A DNA stretch of 11,939 bases, from positions 1-11,939 of the forward strand of contig CAZSCF010000021.1 of assembly GCA_964605365.1 (NCBI GenBank), read 5' to 3'. The notes below the pieces were generated by a model that was given only the letters and a program-made list of their open reading frames with translations, did no database searches and was not told the origin of the DNA. Positions 4,387 through 9,522 of this stretch are shown here, piece by piece; the first letter of the stretch is position 1, and every line of letters begins with the position of its first letter. The stretch is from CAZSCF01 sp964605365 (GTDB taxonomy: Bacteria; Patescibacteriota; Minisyncoccia; Moranbacterales; UBA2206). The position numbers and the translations under genes were made by a program.

Positions 4387-6333
4387 TTACTTTTTCTCTG
4401 CCCCGTCATCTGACGTTCCGTCAGATTTTACGGGGTTAGTCTCTGCATCTTTAACTTCCTCTTTTGGCGTTTCACCTTGAGGAGTTTCACCTGTTTGGCC
4501 TTGCGGTTGACCCTGTGCAGCTTGCGCCTCTTGCGCAGCCTTGTAAAGTTTTTCGCCGATCTTTTGCGCTTCTTTCGAAAGTTCCTCAGAAGCTTTCTTG
4601 ATGGCTTCAATGTCATCACTGTCCTTCACTTTTTTCAAAGCTTCGATTTTTTCCTCGACCGGTTTCTTTTCATCAGCCGTAATTTTATCACCCGCTTCTT
4701 TCAAGGCTTTTTCGGTTGTGAAAATCAGAGTGTCGGCCATATTTTTTGTTTCCACCGCTTCTTTCTTTTTCTTATCTTCTTCTGCATGAGCTTCTGCATC
4801 CTTTTTCATTCTTTCCACTTCTTCCTTGGAAAGTCCAGTTGAAGCTTCGATGCGAATCGATTGCTCCTTGCCGGTCGCTTTATCTTTGGCTTTTACTGAA
4901 AGAATTCCGTTAGCGTCAATATCGAAAGTTACTTCGACTTGCGGAATACCGCGCGGAGCTGGTGGAATACCGTCCAAAATGAATCGGCCTAAAGTTTTAT
5001 TATCCGCCGCCATTTCACGCTCCCCTTGCAAAACATGAATTTCTACTGACGGTTGATTGTCGGCCGCTGTAGAGAATATCTGCGATTTGGAAGTCGGCAC
5101 AGTTGTATTGCGATCAATAAGAGATGTTCTGACCCCGCCTAAAGTTTCAATACCGAGCGTGAGCGGGGTAACATCCAAAAGCAAAACATCTTTTACATCC
5201 CCCTGCAAAACTCCACCTTGAATAGCCGCGCCAAGCGCGACCACTTCATCCGGATTAACAGTAATGTTCGGTTTTTTGCCAAAGAATTTTTCTACAGTCT
5301 GAATAACCAAAGGCATTCTGGTCATCCCTCCGACCAAAATAACTTCATTGATATCGCTCACGGACAACTTGGCATCTGCCAAGGCTTTTTTGGTTGGTTC
5401 CAAAGTTTTTTCCACCAAGCCGTGTACCAATTCTTCCAACTTAGCTCGGGTCACTTTCATCACCAAATGTTTTGGACCATTGGCATCAGTGGTAATAAAA
5501 GGTTGATTAATTTCTGTTTCCGCGGCTGTAGAAAGTTCGATTTTAGCTTTTTCGGCCGCCTCCTTGACTCTTTGCAAAGCCATTGGATCTTTGGAAAGAT
5601 CAATGCCTTCCTGTTTTCGAAATTCGTCGATTATCCAATTGATAACCACTTGGTCAAAATCATCGCCTCCTAAATGCGTATCGCCGTTGGTCGATTTCAC
5701 TTCCACTGTATCTTCAGAAACTTCCAAAATGGAAATATCAAAAGTACCTCCTCCTAAATCATAGACGGCAATTTTTTCATCCTTTTTCTTATTAAAACCA
5801 TAAGCCAAAGCCGCGGCTGTCGGTTCATTGATAATTCTTCTGACTTTGAGTCCTGCAATTTCTCCGGCTTCTTTGGTTGCCTTTCTTTGTGCATCATCAA
5901 AATAGGCCGGGACGGTAATGACCGCTTCTTCAATTTTTTCGCCCAATTTTTCTTCCGCATCCGCTTTAAGTTTGCCCAGAATCATGGCGGAAATTTCCTG
6001 CGGAGTATAGTCTTTACCGCTCATGGTCACTTTGACCCCGCCGTTGGCTTTGACGATTTTGTAAGGCATGAGTTTCAAATCTCTTTGCACTTCCTCATCG
6101 GAAAAAGCCCTTCCGATCAAACGTTTGATTGAAAACAAAGTATTTTCCGGATTAGTTACGGCTTGGCGCTTAGCCAAGAGTCCGACCAATCTTTCACCAT
6201 TTTTGGCAACAGCTACCATAGAAGGAGTAGTACGTACACCTTCTTTGTTTTCGATAATACCAGGAGAACCGCCTTCGACTACAGCCATAGCCGAATTAGT
6301 TGTTCCTAGATCGATACCTAATATTTTAGACAT
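4387..6333 (-). CDS. dnaK: Molecular chaperone DnaK (Hsp70)
   Basis: DnaK is an ATP-driven chaperone that binds exposed hydrophobic peptides in the cytoplasm and works with DnaJ and GrpE. The product is 648 residues, a normal length. Seen: the N-terminal phosphate-binding motif ILGIDLGTTNSAMAV; the second phosphate loop DLGGGTFDISILEV; the VILVGGMTRMP adenosine motif; the hydrophobic linker DVLLLDVTPL leading into the peptide-binding domain; then a helical lid and a Gln/Gly-rich disordered tail. The ATG at 6333 (MSKILGIDLG) is the natural start; a TTG 15 nt upstream is unlikely. There is no Shine-Dalgarno site. The tail does not end in the usual EEVKD-like way: after KEEVKDAET a palindrome-encoded segment (4401-4435) precedes GAEKK. 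The gene is last in the hrcA operon, 233 nt behind hsp20, and no CIRCE lies directly before it. Confidence 0.98.
   Translation of the reverse strand: MSKILGIDLGTTNSAMAVVEGGSPGIIENKEGVRTTPSMVAVAKNGERLVGLLAKRQAVTNPENTLFSIKRLIGRAFSDEEVQRDLKLMPYKIVKANGGVKVTMSGKDYTPQEISAMILGKLKADAEEKLGEKIEEAVITVPAYFDDAQRKATKEAGEIAGLKVRRIINEPTAAALAYGFNKKKDEKIAVYDLGGGTFDISILEVSEDTVEVKSTNGDTHLGGDDFDQVVINWIIDEFRKQEGIDLSKDPMALQRVKEAAEKAKIELSTAAETEINQPFITTDANGPKHLVMKVTRAKLEELVHGLVEKTLEPTKKALADAKLSVSDINEVILVGGMTRMPLVIQTVEKFFGKKPNITVNPDEVVALGAAIQGGVLQGDVKDVLLLDVTPLTLGIETLGGVRTSLIDRNTTVPTSKSQIFSTAADNQPSVEIHVLQGEREMAADNKTLGRFILDGIPPAPRGIPQVEVTFDIDANGILSVKAKDKATGKEQSIRIEASTGLSKEEVERMKKDAEAHAEEDKKKKEAVETKNMADTLIFTTEKALKEAGDKITADEKKPVEEKIEALKKVKDSDDIEAIKKASEELSKEAQKIGEKLYKAAQEAQAAQGQPQGQTGETPQGETPKEEVKDAETNPVKSDGTSDDGAEKK
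4401..4435. repeat. Palindrome inside the 3' end of dnaK
   Basis: CCCCGT (4401-4406) pairs with ACGGGG (4430-4435), and ATCTGACG (4408-4415) with CGTCAGAT (4419-4426), around a TTC loop with a small internal bulge. It encodes about NPVKSDGTSDDG of the DnaK tail and lies 11 nt before the stop codon. It resembles a small palindromic element taken into the reading frame. Confidence 0.7.
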
Positions 6334-6348
6334 ATATTTTGTAAGCAA

Positions 6349-6526
6349 TTTTATTTTCGGTTATGGAAAATAAAATGCTTTTTCATTAATTAATAAAAAA
6401 ATTTTTAATTACTCTAACTACTAATTTCTAATAAAATCCCGATGCCAAAATCCTAACTTTCATCAGTATTTTTAGGTCAATTAGATTAATTCGAGATTCG
6501 AAATTTTCCAATAACTTTCTCTATTT
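6349..6526. other. Leader between hsp20 and dnaK
   Basis: This AT-rich gap holds no gene and no CIRCE element. On the minus strand TTGACC (6480-6475) and TAGGAT (6455-6450) are 19 nt apart, a weak promoter candidate at best. dnaK may rely on the upstream hrcA promoters or on an undetected promoter here. Confidence 0.35.
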
Positions 6527-6555
6527 GCCATCTAAACCAAAGTGATTTAGATGGC
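6527..6555. repeat. Hairpin just after hsp20
   Basis: A perfect 10-bp stem, GCCATCTAAA (6527-6536) with TTTAGATGGC (6546-6555), encloses a 9-nt loop and starts 11 nt past the hsp20 stop. The minus strand continues AAATAGAGAAAG, with no T tract, so it is not a normal intrinsic terminator. It may mark an mRNA processing point or protect the 3' end of hsp20 mRNA. Confidence 0.6.
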
Positions 6556-6566
6556 TCAAGAACAGA

Positions 6567-6971
6567 TTATTTGGCTTTGATAGCAATTTTCTTCGGCTTA
6601 ACTTCCTCGGCCTTAGGAATGACAATCTTGAGCATTCCTTTGTCCGAAGTCGCCTCTGCTTTTTCAGCTTTTACTGACATTGGCAATATTACTGATCGAG
6701 AGAAGCTTCCCTCTCTGACTTCTTTGCGATAATAATCTTCTCTTTTAACTTCTTTTTTATCTTCGGTGCTTCCTGAAATAGTTAGGACATCATTTTCAAT
6801 TGTAATGTCAACTTTTTCCGGATCAATTCCGGCCAAGGGAGTTTCCACGATCACATTATCCTTGTCTTGGTAAACATCCACGGCCGGAGAAAAACTGGCT
6901 CCGTTCCACATATCTTCTTCAAAAAATCTGTCGATGTCACGCATAGGTGACCAATGAATTATGCTTCGCAT
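6567..6971 (-). CDS. Small heat-shock protein, Hsp20/alpha-crystallin family
   Basis: This protein is an ATP-independent holdase that keeps unfolded clients soluble for DnaK. The 134 residues begin with a short arm (about 1-27, including WSPMRDIDRFFEEDMW). The alpha-crystallin domain runs from about 28 to 120, with PAVDVYQDKDNVIVETPLAG, the DVLTISG strand, and the conserved GSFSRSVILP and GMLKIVIPK segments. A short C-terminal tail ends KKIAIKAK, where IAI serves as the I-x-I motif used in oligomer assembly. It is one of few genes here with a textbook Shine-Dalgarno site: AGGAGGTG at 6979-6986, 7 nt before the ATG. The gene sits between nudix-grpE and dnaK in the HrcA-controlled operon, so heat induction is likely. 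Confidence 0.95.
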   Translation of the reverse strand: MRSIIHWSPMRDIDRFFEEDMWNGASFSPAVDVYQDKDNVIVETPLAGIDPEKVDITIENDVLTISGSTEDKKEVKREDYYRKEVREGSFSRSVILPMSVKAEKAEATSDKGMLKIVIPKAEEVKPKKIAIKAK

Positions 6972-6978
6972 ATATTTT

Positions 6979-6988
6979 CACCTCCTTT
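6979..6988 (-). promoter_or_regulatory. Strong Shine-Dalgarno site of hsp20
   Basis: On the minus strand AAAGGAGGTG is almost a full complement of the 16S rRNA 3' tail, with 7-nt spacing. hrcA, grpE and dnaK in the same operon lack one, so hsp20 should be translated best from the shared mRNA. Confidence 0.8.
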
Positions 6989-7017
6989 CTTAAATTTTGT
7001 CTTAATTTTTAAAATTT

Positions 7018-7932
7018 TTATCCCACAGTTACTTTCGCTGGACGAATTATTTTGTCTCCTATTTTATATCCCTTTAAAACAATCTTAGAAATTTTTTCCT
7101 CTTTTGTTTCATGTTTTATGTTTTGTGTTTCATGATTTTGTATCGCTTCATGAATTTTCGGATCGAACTTATCGCCTTCCTTGACTGTAATTTCTTCTAC
7201 GCCATTATCCGCTAAAACTTTTTCCAGTTGTTTTTGGATATGCATAATGCCGACTACCCAAGGACTTGTCTTTTGATCTTCCGGAATATGATCGGTCGAG
7301 ACATGAAAATTGTCCAAAACCGGAATAATTTCCATAATCATATTTTCTCCGGCATATTGAATAAAGCTTTTCTGATTTTCCAATTGTCTTTTTTTGTAAT
7401 TTTCGAAATCAGCTTGGCATCTTTTCAATCTGTCAAGCGCATTGGCATCGGCTAGATATTCTTTGGTTTTCAAAACAGCCGTTCGTTTGTCCCTTTCATA
7501 ACCCTTATCATCCAGTTTTTTAATAGCCTCATCGATATCCGCCCATTCGAAAGTATCATTCTCATCATTAAGCTTAACTTCGCCGGACTTATGGAAGGCG
7601 ACAAAACGAATGCCTTTGCCGTGTCCGATGTCGTCCTTTTCTTTTCCGTCTTTCATAAAATCAAAAGCATAAAGAATCGGTCCGACTTCCACCTGCAAAC
7701 CTGTTTCTTCTTCTATTTCTCTCAATATGGCTTCTTGCAAAGTTTCTCCATTTTCTACACTACCTCCTGGCAAGTCATATTTACCTGGAAATATTACTGA
7801 GTCTTTGGATCTTTTGAGCAATAAAACATCTTTTCCATCACGAATTATTACCGCCTTGACCGTCATTTCAAATAATCCACCCTTAGGCTCACTTATTTTT
7901 TCCGCCATAGACGGATGTTTTTCTTTTTCCAT
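7018..7932 (-). CDS. grpE: Nudix hydrolase-GrpE fusion protein
   Basis: This is one uninterrupted 304-residue frame with two domains. Residues about 23-160 form a Nudix hydrolase, an enzyme class that cleaves nucleoside diphosphates linked to another group. The Nudix box GX5EX7REUXEEXGU is complete at 57-79 (Gly57, Glu63, Arg71, Glu72, Glu75, Glu76, Gly78), so catalysis is plausible; the substrate cannot be read from sequence. Residues about 165-304 are GrpE, the nucleotide-exchange factor for DnaK: QADFENYKKR, IIPVLDNF, NGVEEI, GDKFDPKIHEAI and LKGYKIGDKIIRPAKV. The long N-terminal helix of ordinary GrpE is shortened and the Nudix domain stands in its place. A 7-nt tandem repeat encodes a loop (267-276). 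Starts at 7932, 7908 or 7866 are possible; none has a clear Shine-Dalgarno site. It lies 23 nt behind hrcA and precedes hsp20 and dnaK, the classic grpE position. Confidence 0.95.
   Translation of the reverse strand: MEKEKHPSMAEKISEPKGGLFEMTVKAVIIRDGKDVLLLKRSKDSVIFPGKYDLPGGSVENGETLQEAILREIEEETGLQVEVGPILYAFDFMKDGKEKDDIGHGKGIRFVAFHKSGEVKLNDENDTFEWADIDEAIKKLDDKGYERDKRTAVLKTKEYLADANALDRLKRCQADFENYKKRQLENQKSFIQYAGENMIMEIIPVLDNFHVSTDHIPEDQKTSPWVVGIMHIQKQLEKVLADNGVEEITVKEGDKFDPKIHEAIQNHETQNIKHETKEEKISKIVLKGYKIGDKIIRPAKVTVG
7106..7133. repeat. Tandem 7-nt repeat inside grpE
   Basis: Four consecutive heptamers on the plus strand: GTTTCAT, GTTTTAT, GTTTTGT, GTTTCAT. On the coding strand they encode about HETQNIKHET, a polar stretch in the GrpE C-terminal domain where other GrpE proteins usually have a shorter loop. 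Confidence 0.75.
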
Positions 7933-7955
7933 TTGAATTTATAAATTTCAATGAT

Positions 7956-8714
7956 TTATATATATTTGATTATCAAATACGAATTTCCAGCTATCATGAT
8001 CACCATTACCGAAGAACTCAGAATCTTTTTCATATAGTCCATAATGGATTTGTTTTTCGCATATTTCATTCTTTTGGGACCTATGATGGCCAAAAGTCCT
8101 TTTTCTCCTGATTTATTTTTAAAAGGAGAAACAATCATGGCGCAATTGGATATTTTTTTAATCGGATTTTCTTTGCCGATAAAAATTCTCGTTTCTCCTA
8201 ATTTAACTTTTTTCAATAGTGTCTCCACGTTTTCATCGATATAGTCCAAAGCTTCAACTATTTTGCAAAATTCATCCGCGTTCTTAAATTCCGGATTTTC
8301 TAATAGCTCATGCATGCCGAAATCATAAATTTCTTCTTTCTTGCCGGTAATGGCCAGGCTGCCGCTCAGGGTCGACAAAAGCTTGGCGGTTGTACGAGTT
8401 AATCGATTTTTTTGCGCCCGCAATTTCAAAACTTCCGCTTGCATTTTTTTCTGTTCGGCAACACTTAACTTTTGGTCCGGCATCATTTTCTCCACAAAAT
8501 ACCGGTATCCCTTATCAGTCGGAATGCGACCGGCGCTGATGTGCGGCTGATAAAGATATCCGTCTCTTTCCAGCTTTCCCATGTCGCTTCTCATTGTAGC
8601 CGAACTCACATCAAAACCATATTTTTCCACCAGAACTTTCGAACCGACCGGAATGGCAGTTTCGGTATATTCTTCCACAACTGAAGCTAAAATTTTTTCT
8701 TGTCTAGTATTCAT
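7956..8714 (-). CDS. hrcA: Heat-inducible repressor HrcA, short form
   Basis: HrcA binds CIRCE operators and represses chaperone genes until heat or client load removes it. The N-terminal winged helix is clear: TRQEKILASVVEEYTETAIP, SSATMRSDMGKLERDGYLYQ and HISAGRIPTDKGYRYF. A helical stretch follows, then a closing segment with LLAIIGPKRMKYAKNKSIMDYM, the usual HrcA end. The total is 252 residues, against about 340 in well-studied HrcA; the missing part is in the middle GAF-like domain. A hydrophobic tail (VMVIMIAGNSYLIIKYI) follows the normal end. The ATG at 8714 gives the typical HrcA N-terminus. An ATG at 8729 lies inside the palindromic repeat and would add five residues. Neither has a Shine-Dalgarno site. 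It is first in the operon, behind two CIRCE sites, and so likely autoregulated. Confidence 0.94.
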   Translation of the reverse strand: MNTRQEKILASVVEEYTETAIPVGSKVLVEKYGFDVSSATMRSDMGKLERDGYLYQPHISAGRIPTDKGYRYFVEKMMPDQKLSVAEQKKMQAEVLKLRAQKNRLTRTTAKLLSTLSGSLAITGKKEEIYDFGMHELLENPEFKNADEFCKIVEALDYIDENVETLLKKVKLGETRIFIGKENPIKKISNCAMIVSPFKNKSGEKGLLAIIGPKRMKYAKNKSIMDYMKKILSSSVMVIMIAGNSYLIIKYI

Positions 8715-8723
8715 TATATTTTT

Positions 8724-8794
8724 TGTCATGCCGAACTTATTTCGGCATCTAATTTTAAAATTTTATTAGATCCTGAAACAAGTTCAGGATGACA
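8724..8794. repeat. Palindromic repeat in the hrcA leader (copy 2)
   Basis: The ends are TGTCAT and ATGACA, and the inner pair is ATCTAAT/ATTAGAT. Each arm is itself a perfect 8-bp hairpin with a 5-nt loop: 8728-8748 (ATGCCGAA/TTCGGCAT) and 8770-8790 (ATCCTGAA/TTCAGGAT). The arms differ at two base pairs, and both differences are compensated within the same arm. The element lies in the hrcA 5' leader and covers the possible start codon at 8729. Confidence 0.85.
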
Positions 8795-8812
8795 TTTATT
8801 ACTTGCATTTTT

Positions 8813-8841
8813 ATTATATATTATACATTAGCAGTCGTCAA
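8813..8841 (-). promoter_or_regulatory. hrcA operon promoter P2
   Basis: On the minus strand: TTGACG (8841-8836), 17 nt, then a perfect TATAAT (8818-8813). The -35 is inside the proximal CIRCE. The predicted transcript starts near 8806 and runs straight into the palindromic repeat. Confidence 0.8.
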
Positions 8842-8854
8842 CATCGAGTGCTAA
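8828..8854. promoter_or_regulatory. CIRCE operator, proximal, hrcA operon
   Basis: TTAGCAGTC-N9-GAGTGCTAA, with one mismatch from consensus. It covers the P2 -35 box and part of the spacer. Confidence 0.95.
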
Positions 8855-8858
8855 TTTC

Positions 8859-8887
8859 ATTTTAAATCACCTTCTAGCACTTGTCAA
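8859..8887 (-). promoter_or_regulatory. hrcA operon promoter P1
   Basis: On the minus strand: a perfect TTGACA (8887-8882), 17 nt, then TAAAAT (8864-8859). The -35 sits in the spacer of the distal CIRCE. Confidence 0.8.
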
Positions 8888-8900
8888 GTCCGAGTGCTAA
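8874..8900. promoter_or_regulatory. CIRCE operator, distal, hrcA operon
   Basis: CTAGCACTT-N9-GAGTGCTAA: one half is perfect and the other has two mismatches. It is 46 bp upstream of the proximal site and overlaps P1. Confidence 0.88.
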
Positions 8901-8903
8901 TTT

Positions 8904-8931
8904 TAGTTGGTAGTTGGTAGTTAGTGGTTGG
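8904..8931. repeat. Degenerate 7-nt tandem repeat upstream of the hrcA promoters
   Basis: Four heptamers: TAGTTGG, TAGTTGG, TAGTTAG, TGGTTGG. They lie directly upstream of the distal CIRCE, between the hrcA promoters and the 3' end of yidD. Confidence 0.65.
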
Positions 8932-8938
8932 TAGAAAC

Positions 8939-8966
8939 AAAAAAAGCTTTTTAAAGCCTCGCTTTT
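8939..8966 (-). terminator. Possible terminator of yidD
   Basis: On the minus strand GCTTT-AA-AAAGC is followed by TTTTTTTG, a good T tract behind a short stem. An alternative stem, AAAGC-GAG-GCTTT, overlaps it. The site lies about 45 nt past the yidD stop, between yidD and the hrcA promoters. Confidence 0.4.
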
Positions 8967-9011
8967 ACTTTTTATTTATTGCGCAAAATAAAAAAAACGC
9001 AGATTTTAATT

Positions 9012-9260
9012 TTACTTTTTGATCTTTGGGCCTTGCACAGGATCATACTCTCCTTCATTCCATGGATGACAACGGCTAATTCTTCTTACTCCCAACCAAA
9101 TCCCTTTTGCGATTCCATGCTTTTCTATAGCTTCGTATGTATATTGACTGCAAGTTGGATAAAAACGACAGGCTCCACCAACAAAAAATTTCATTATTCC
9201 ATGATCTGGAGAAAGTGTTTTTTGATAAAGCTTTATTAGAAATAATATGATATTTTTCAT
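9012..9260 (-). CDS. yidD: Membrane protein insertion efficiency factor YidD
   Basis: YidD is a small membrane-associated protein thought to help YidC insert proteins into the inner membrane. The 82 residues show the family signature: an N-terminal amphipathic helix (MKNIILFLIKLYQKTLSP), then GACRFYPTCSQYTYEAIEKH with conserved Cys residues, and GIWLGVRRISRCHPWNEGEYDPV near the end. The length is usual. In many bacteria yidD lies in the rpmH-rnpA-yidD-yidC cluster; here none of those genes is next to it. The ATG at 9260 has no Shine-Dalgarno site and lies 13 nt from a palindromic repeat. A possible extended -10 (TGTTATAAA on the minus strand, at 9426-9434) lies beyond the repeat. Confidence 0.95.
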   Translation of the reverse strand: MKNIILFLIKLYQKTLSPDHGIMKFFVGGACRFYPTCSQYTYEAIEKHGIAKGIWLGVRRISRCHPWNEGEYDPVQGPKIKK

Positions 9261-9273
9261 GTAGTTAATTATT

Positions 9274-9388
9274 TGTCATTGCGAGCGAAATGCAATGGAG
9301 CGAAGCAATCTAATCTAGCCAATAATCGATGTAACTAATTAGATTGCCACGTCGTCTCTCGACAAGCTCAAGATTCCTCGCAATGACA
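9274..9388. repeat. Palindromic repeat in the yidD leader (copy 3)
   Basis: The ends are TGTCATTGCGAG and CTCGCAATGACA-like, with an inner pair AATCTAAT (near 9307) and ATTAGATT (near 9338). It shares its tips with the dnaJ-leader copy, and the sequence CATGGAA continues past the tip in both. The arms and centre are longer and different. It lies between the divergent yidD and corA genes. Confidence 0.82.
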
Positions 9389-9397
9389 TGGAATTTT

Positions 9398-9426
9398 TTG
9401 TCAAAATTTCCTTTTGCTGATACAAT
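9398..9426 (+). promoter_or_regulatory. corA promoter
   Basis: TTGTCA (9398-9403), 17 nt, then TACAAT (9421-9426) preceded by TGA (extended -10). Each box matches 5 of 6 consensus bases. The leader would be about 90 nt and include the structured element at 9459-9514. Confidence 0.7.
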
Positions 9427-9458
9427 TTATAACATAAAACATAATAAAAATAAAATTC

Positions 9459-9514
9459 ACCCCATTAAATACGCCTACGGCGTAATTTTGCAGGGCAAAA
9501 TTATTTAACGGGGT
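9459..9514 (+). promoter_or_regulatory. Three-way-junction element in the corA leader
   Basis: An outer stem of 11 positions (9459-9469 with 9504-9514, one mismatch) encloses two abutting perfect hairpins: TACGCC-TAC-GGCGTA (9470-9484) and ATTTTGC-AGG-GCAAAAT (9485-9501). It ends 8 nt before the corA ATG. The GGGGT at 9510-9514, the only G-rich candidate ribosome site for corA, is paired in the outer stem, so folding could limit translation. It does not match a magnesium riboswitch I recognise (M-box, mgtA leader). It could equally be a palindromic DNA element. Confidence 0.6.
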
Positions 9515-9522
9515 AAAAAACT

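Noticed and set aside
4428..6373. Several frames opposite or offset to dnaK
   Set aside because: They are low-complexity shadows (Phe-, Ser- or Lys-rich) of an unmistakable dnaK gene.
9459..9514. tRNA-like cloverleaf or known Mg2+ riboswitch upstream of corA
   Set aside because: It is too short for a tRNA, has no anticodon arm or T-loop motif, and does not match the M-box or mgtA leader that I know.
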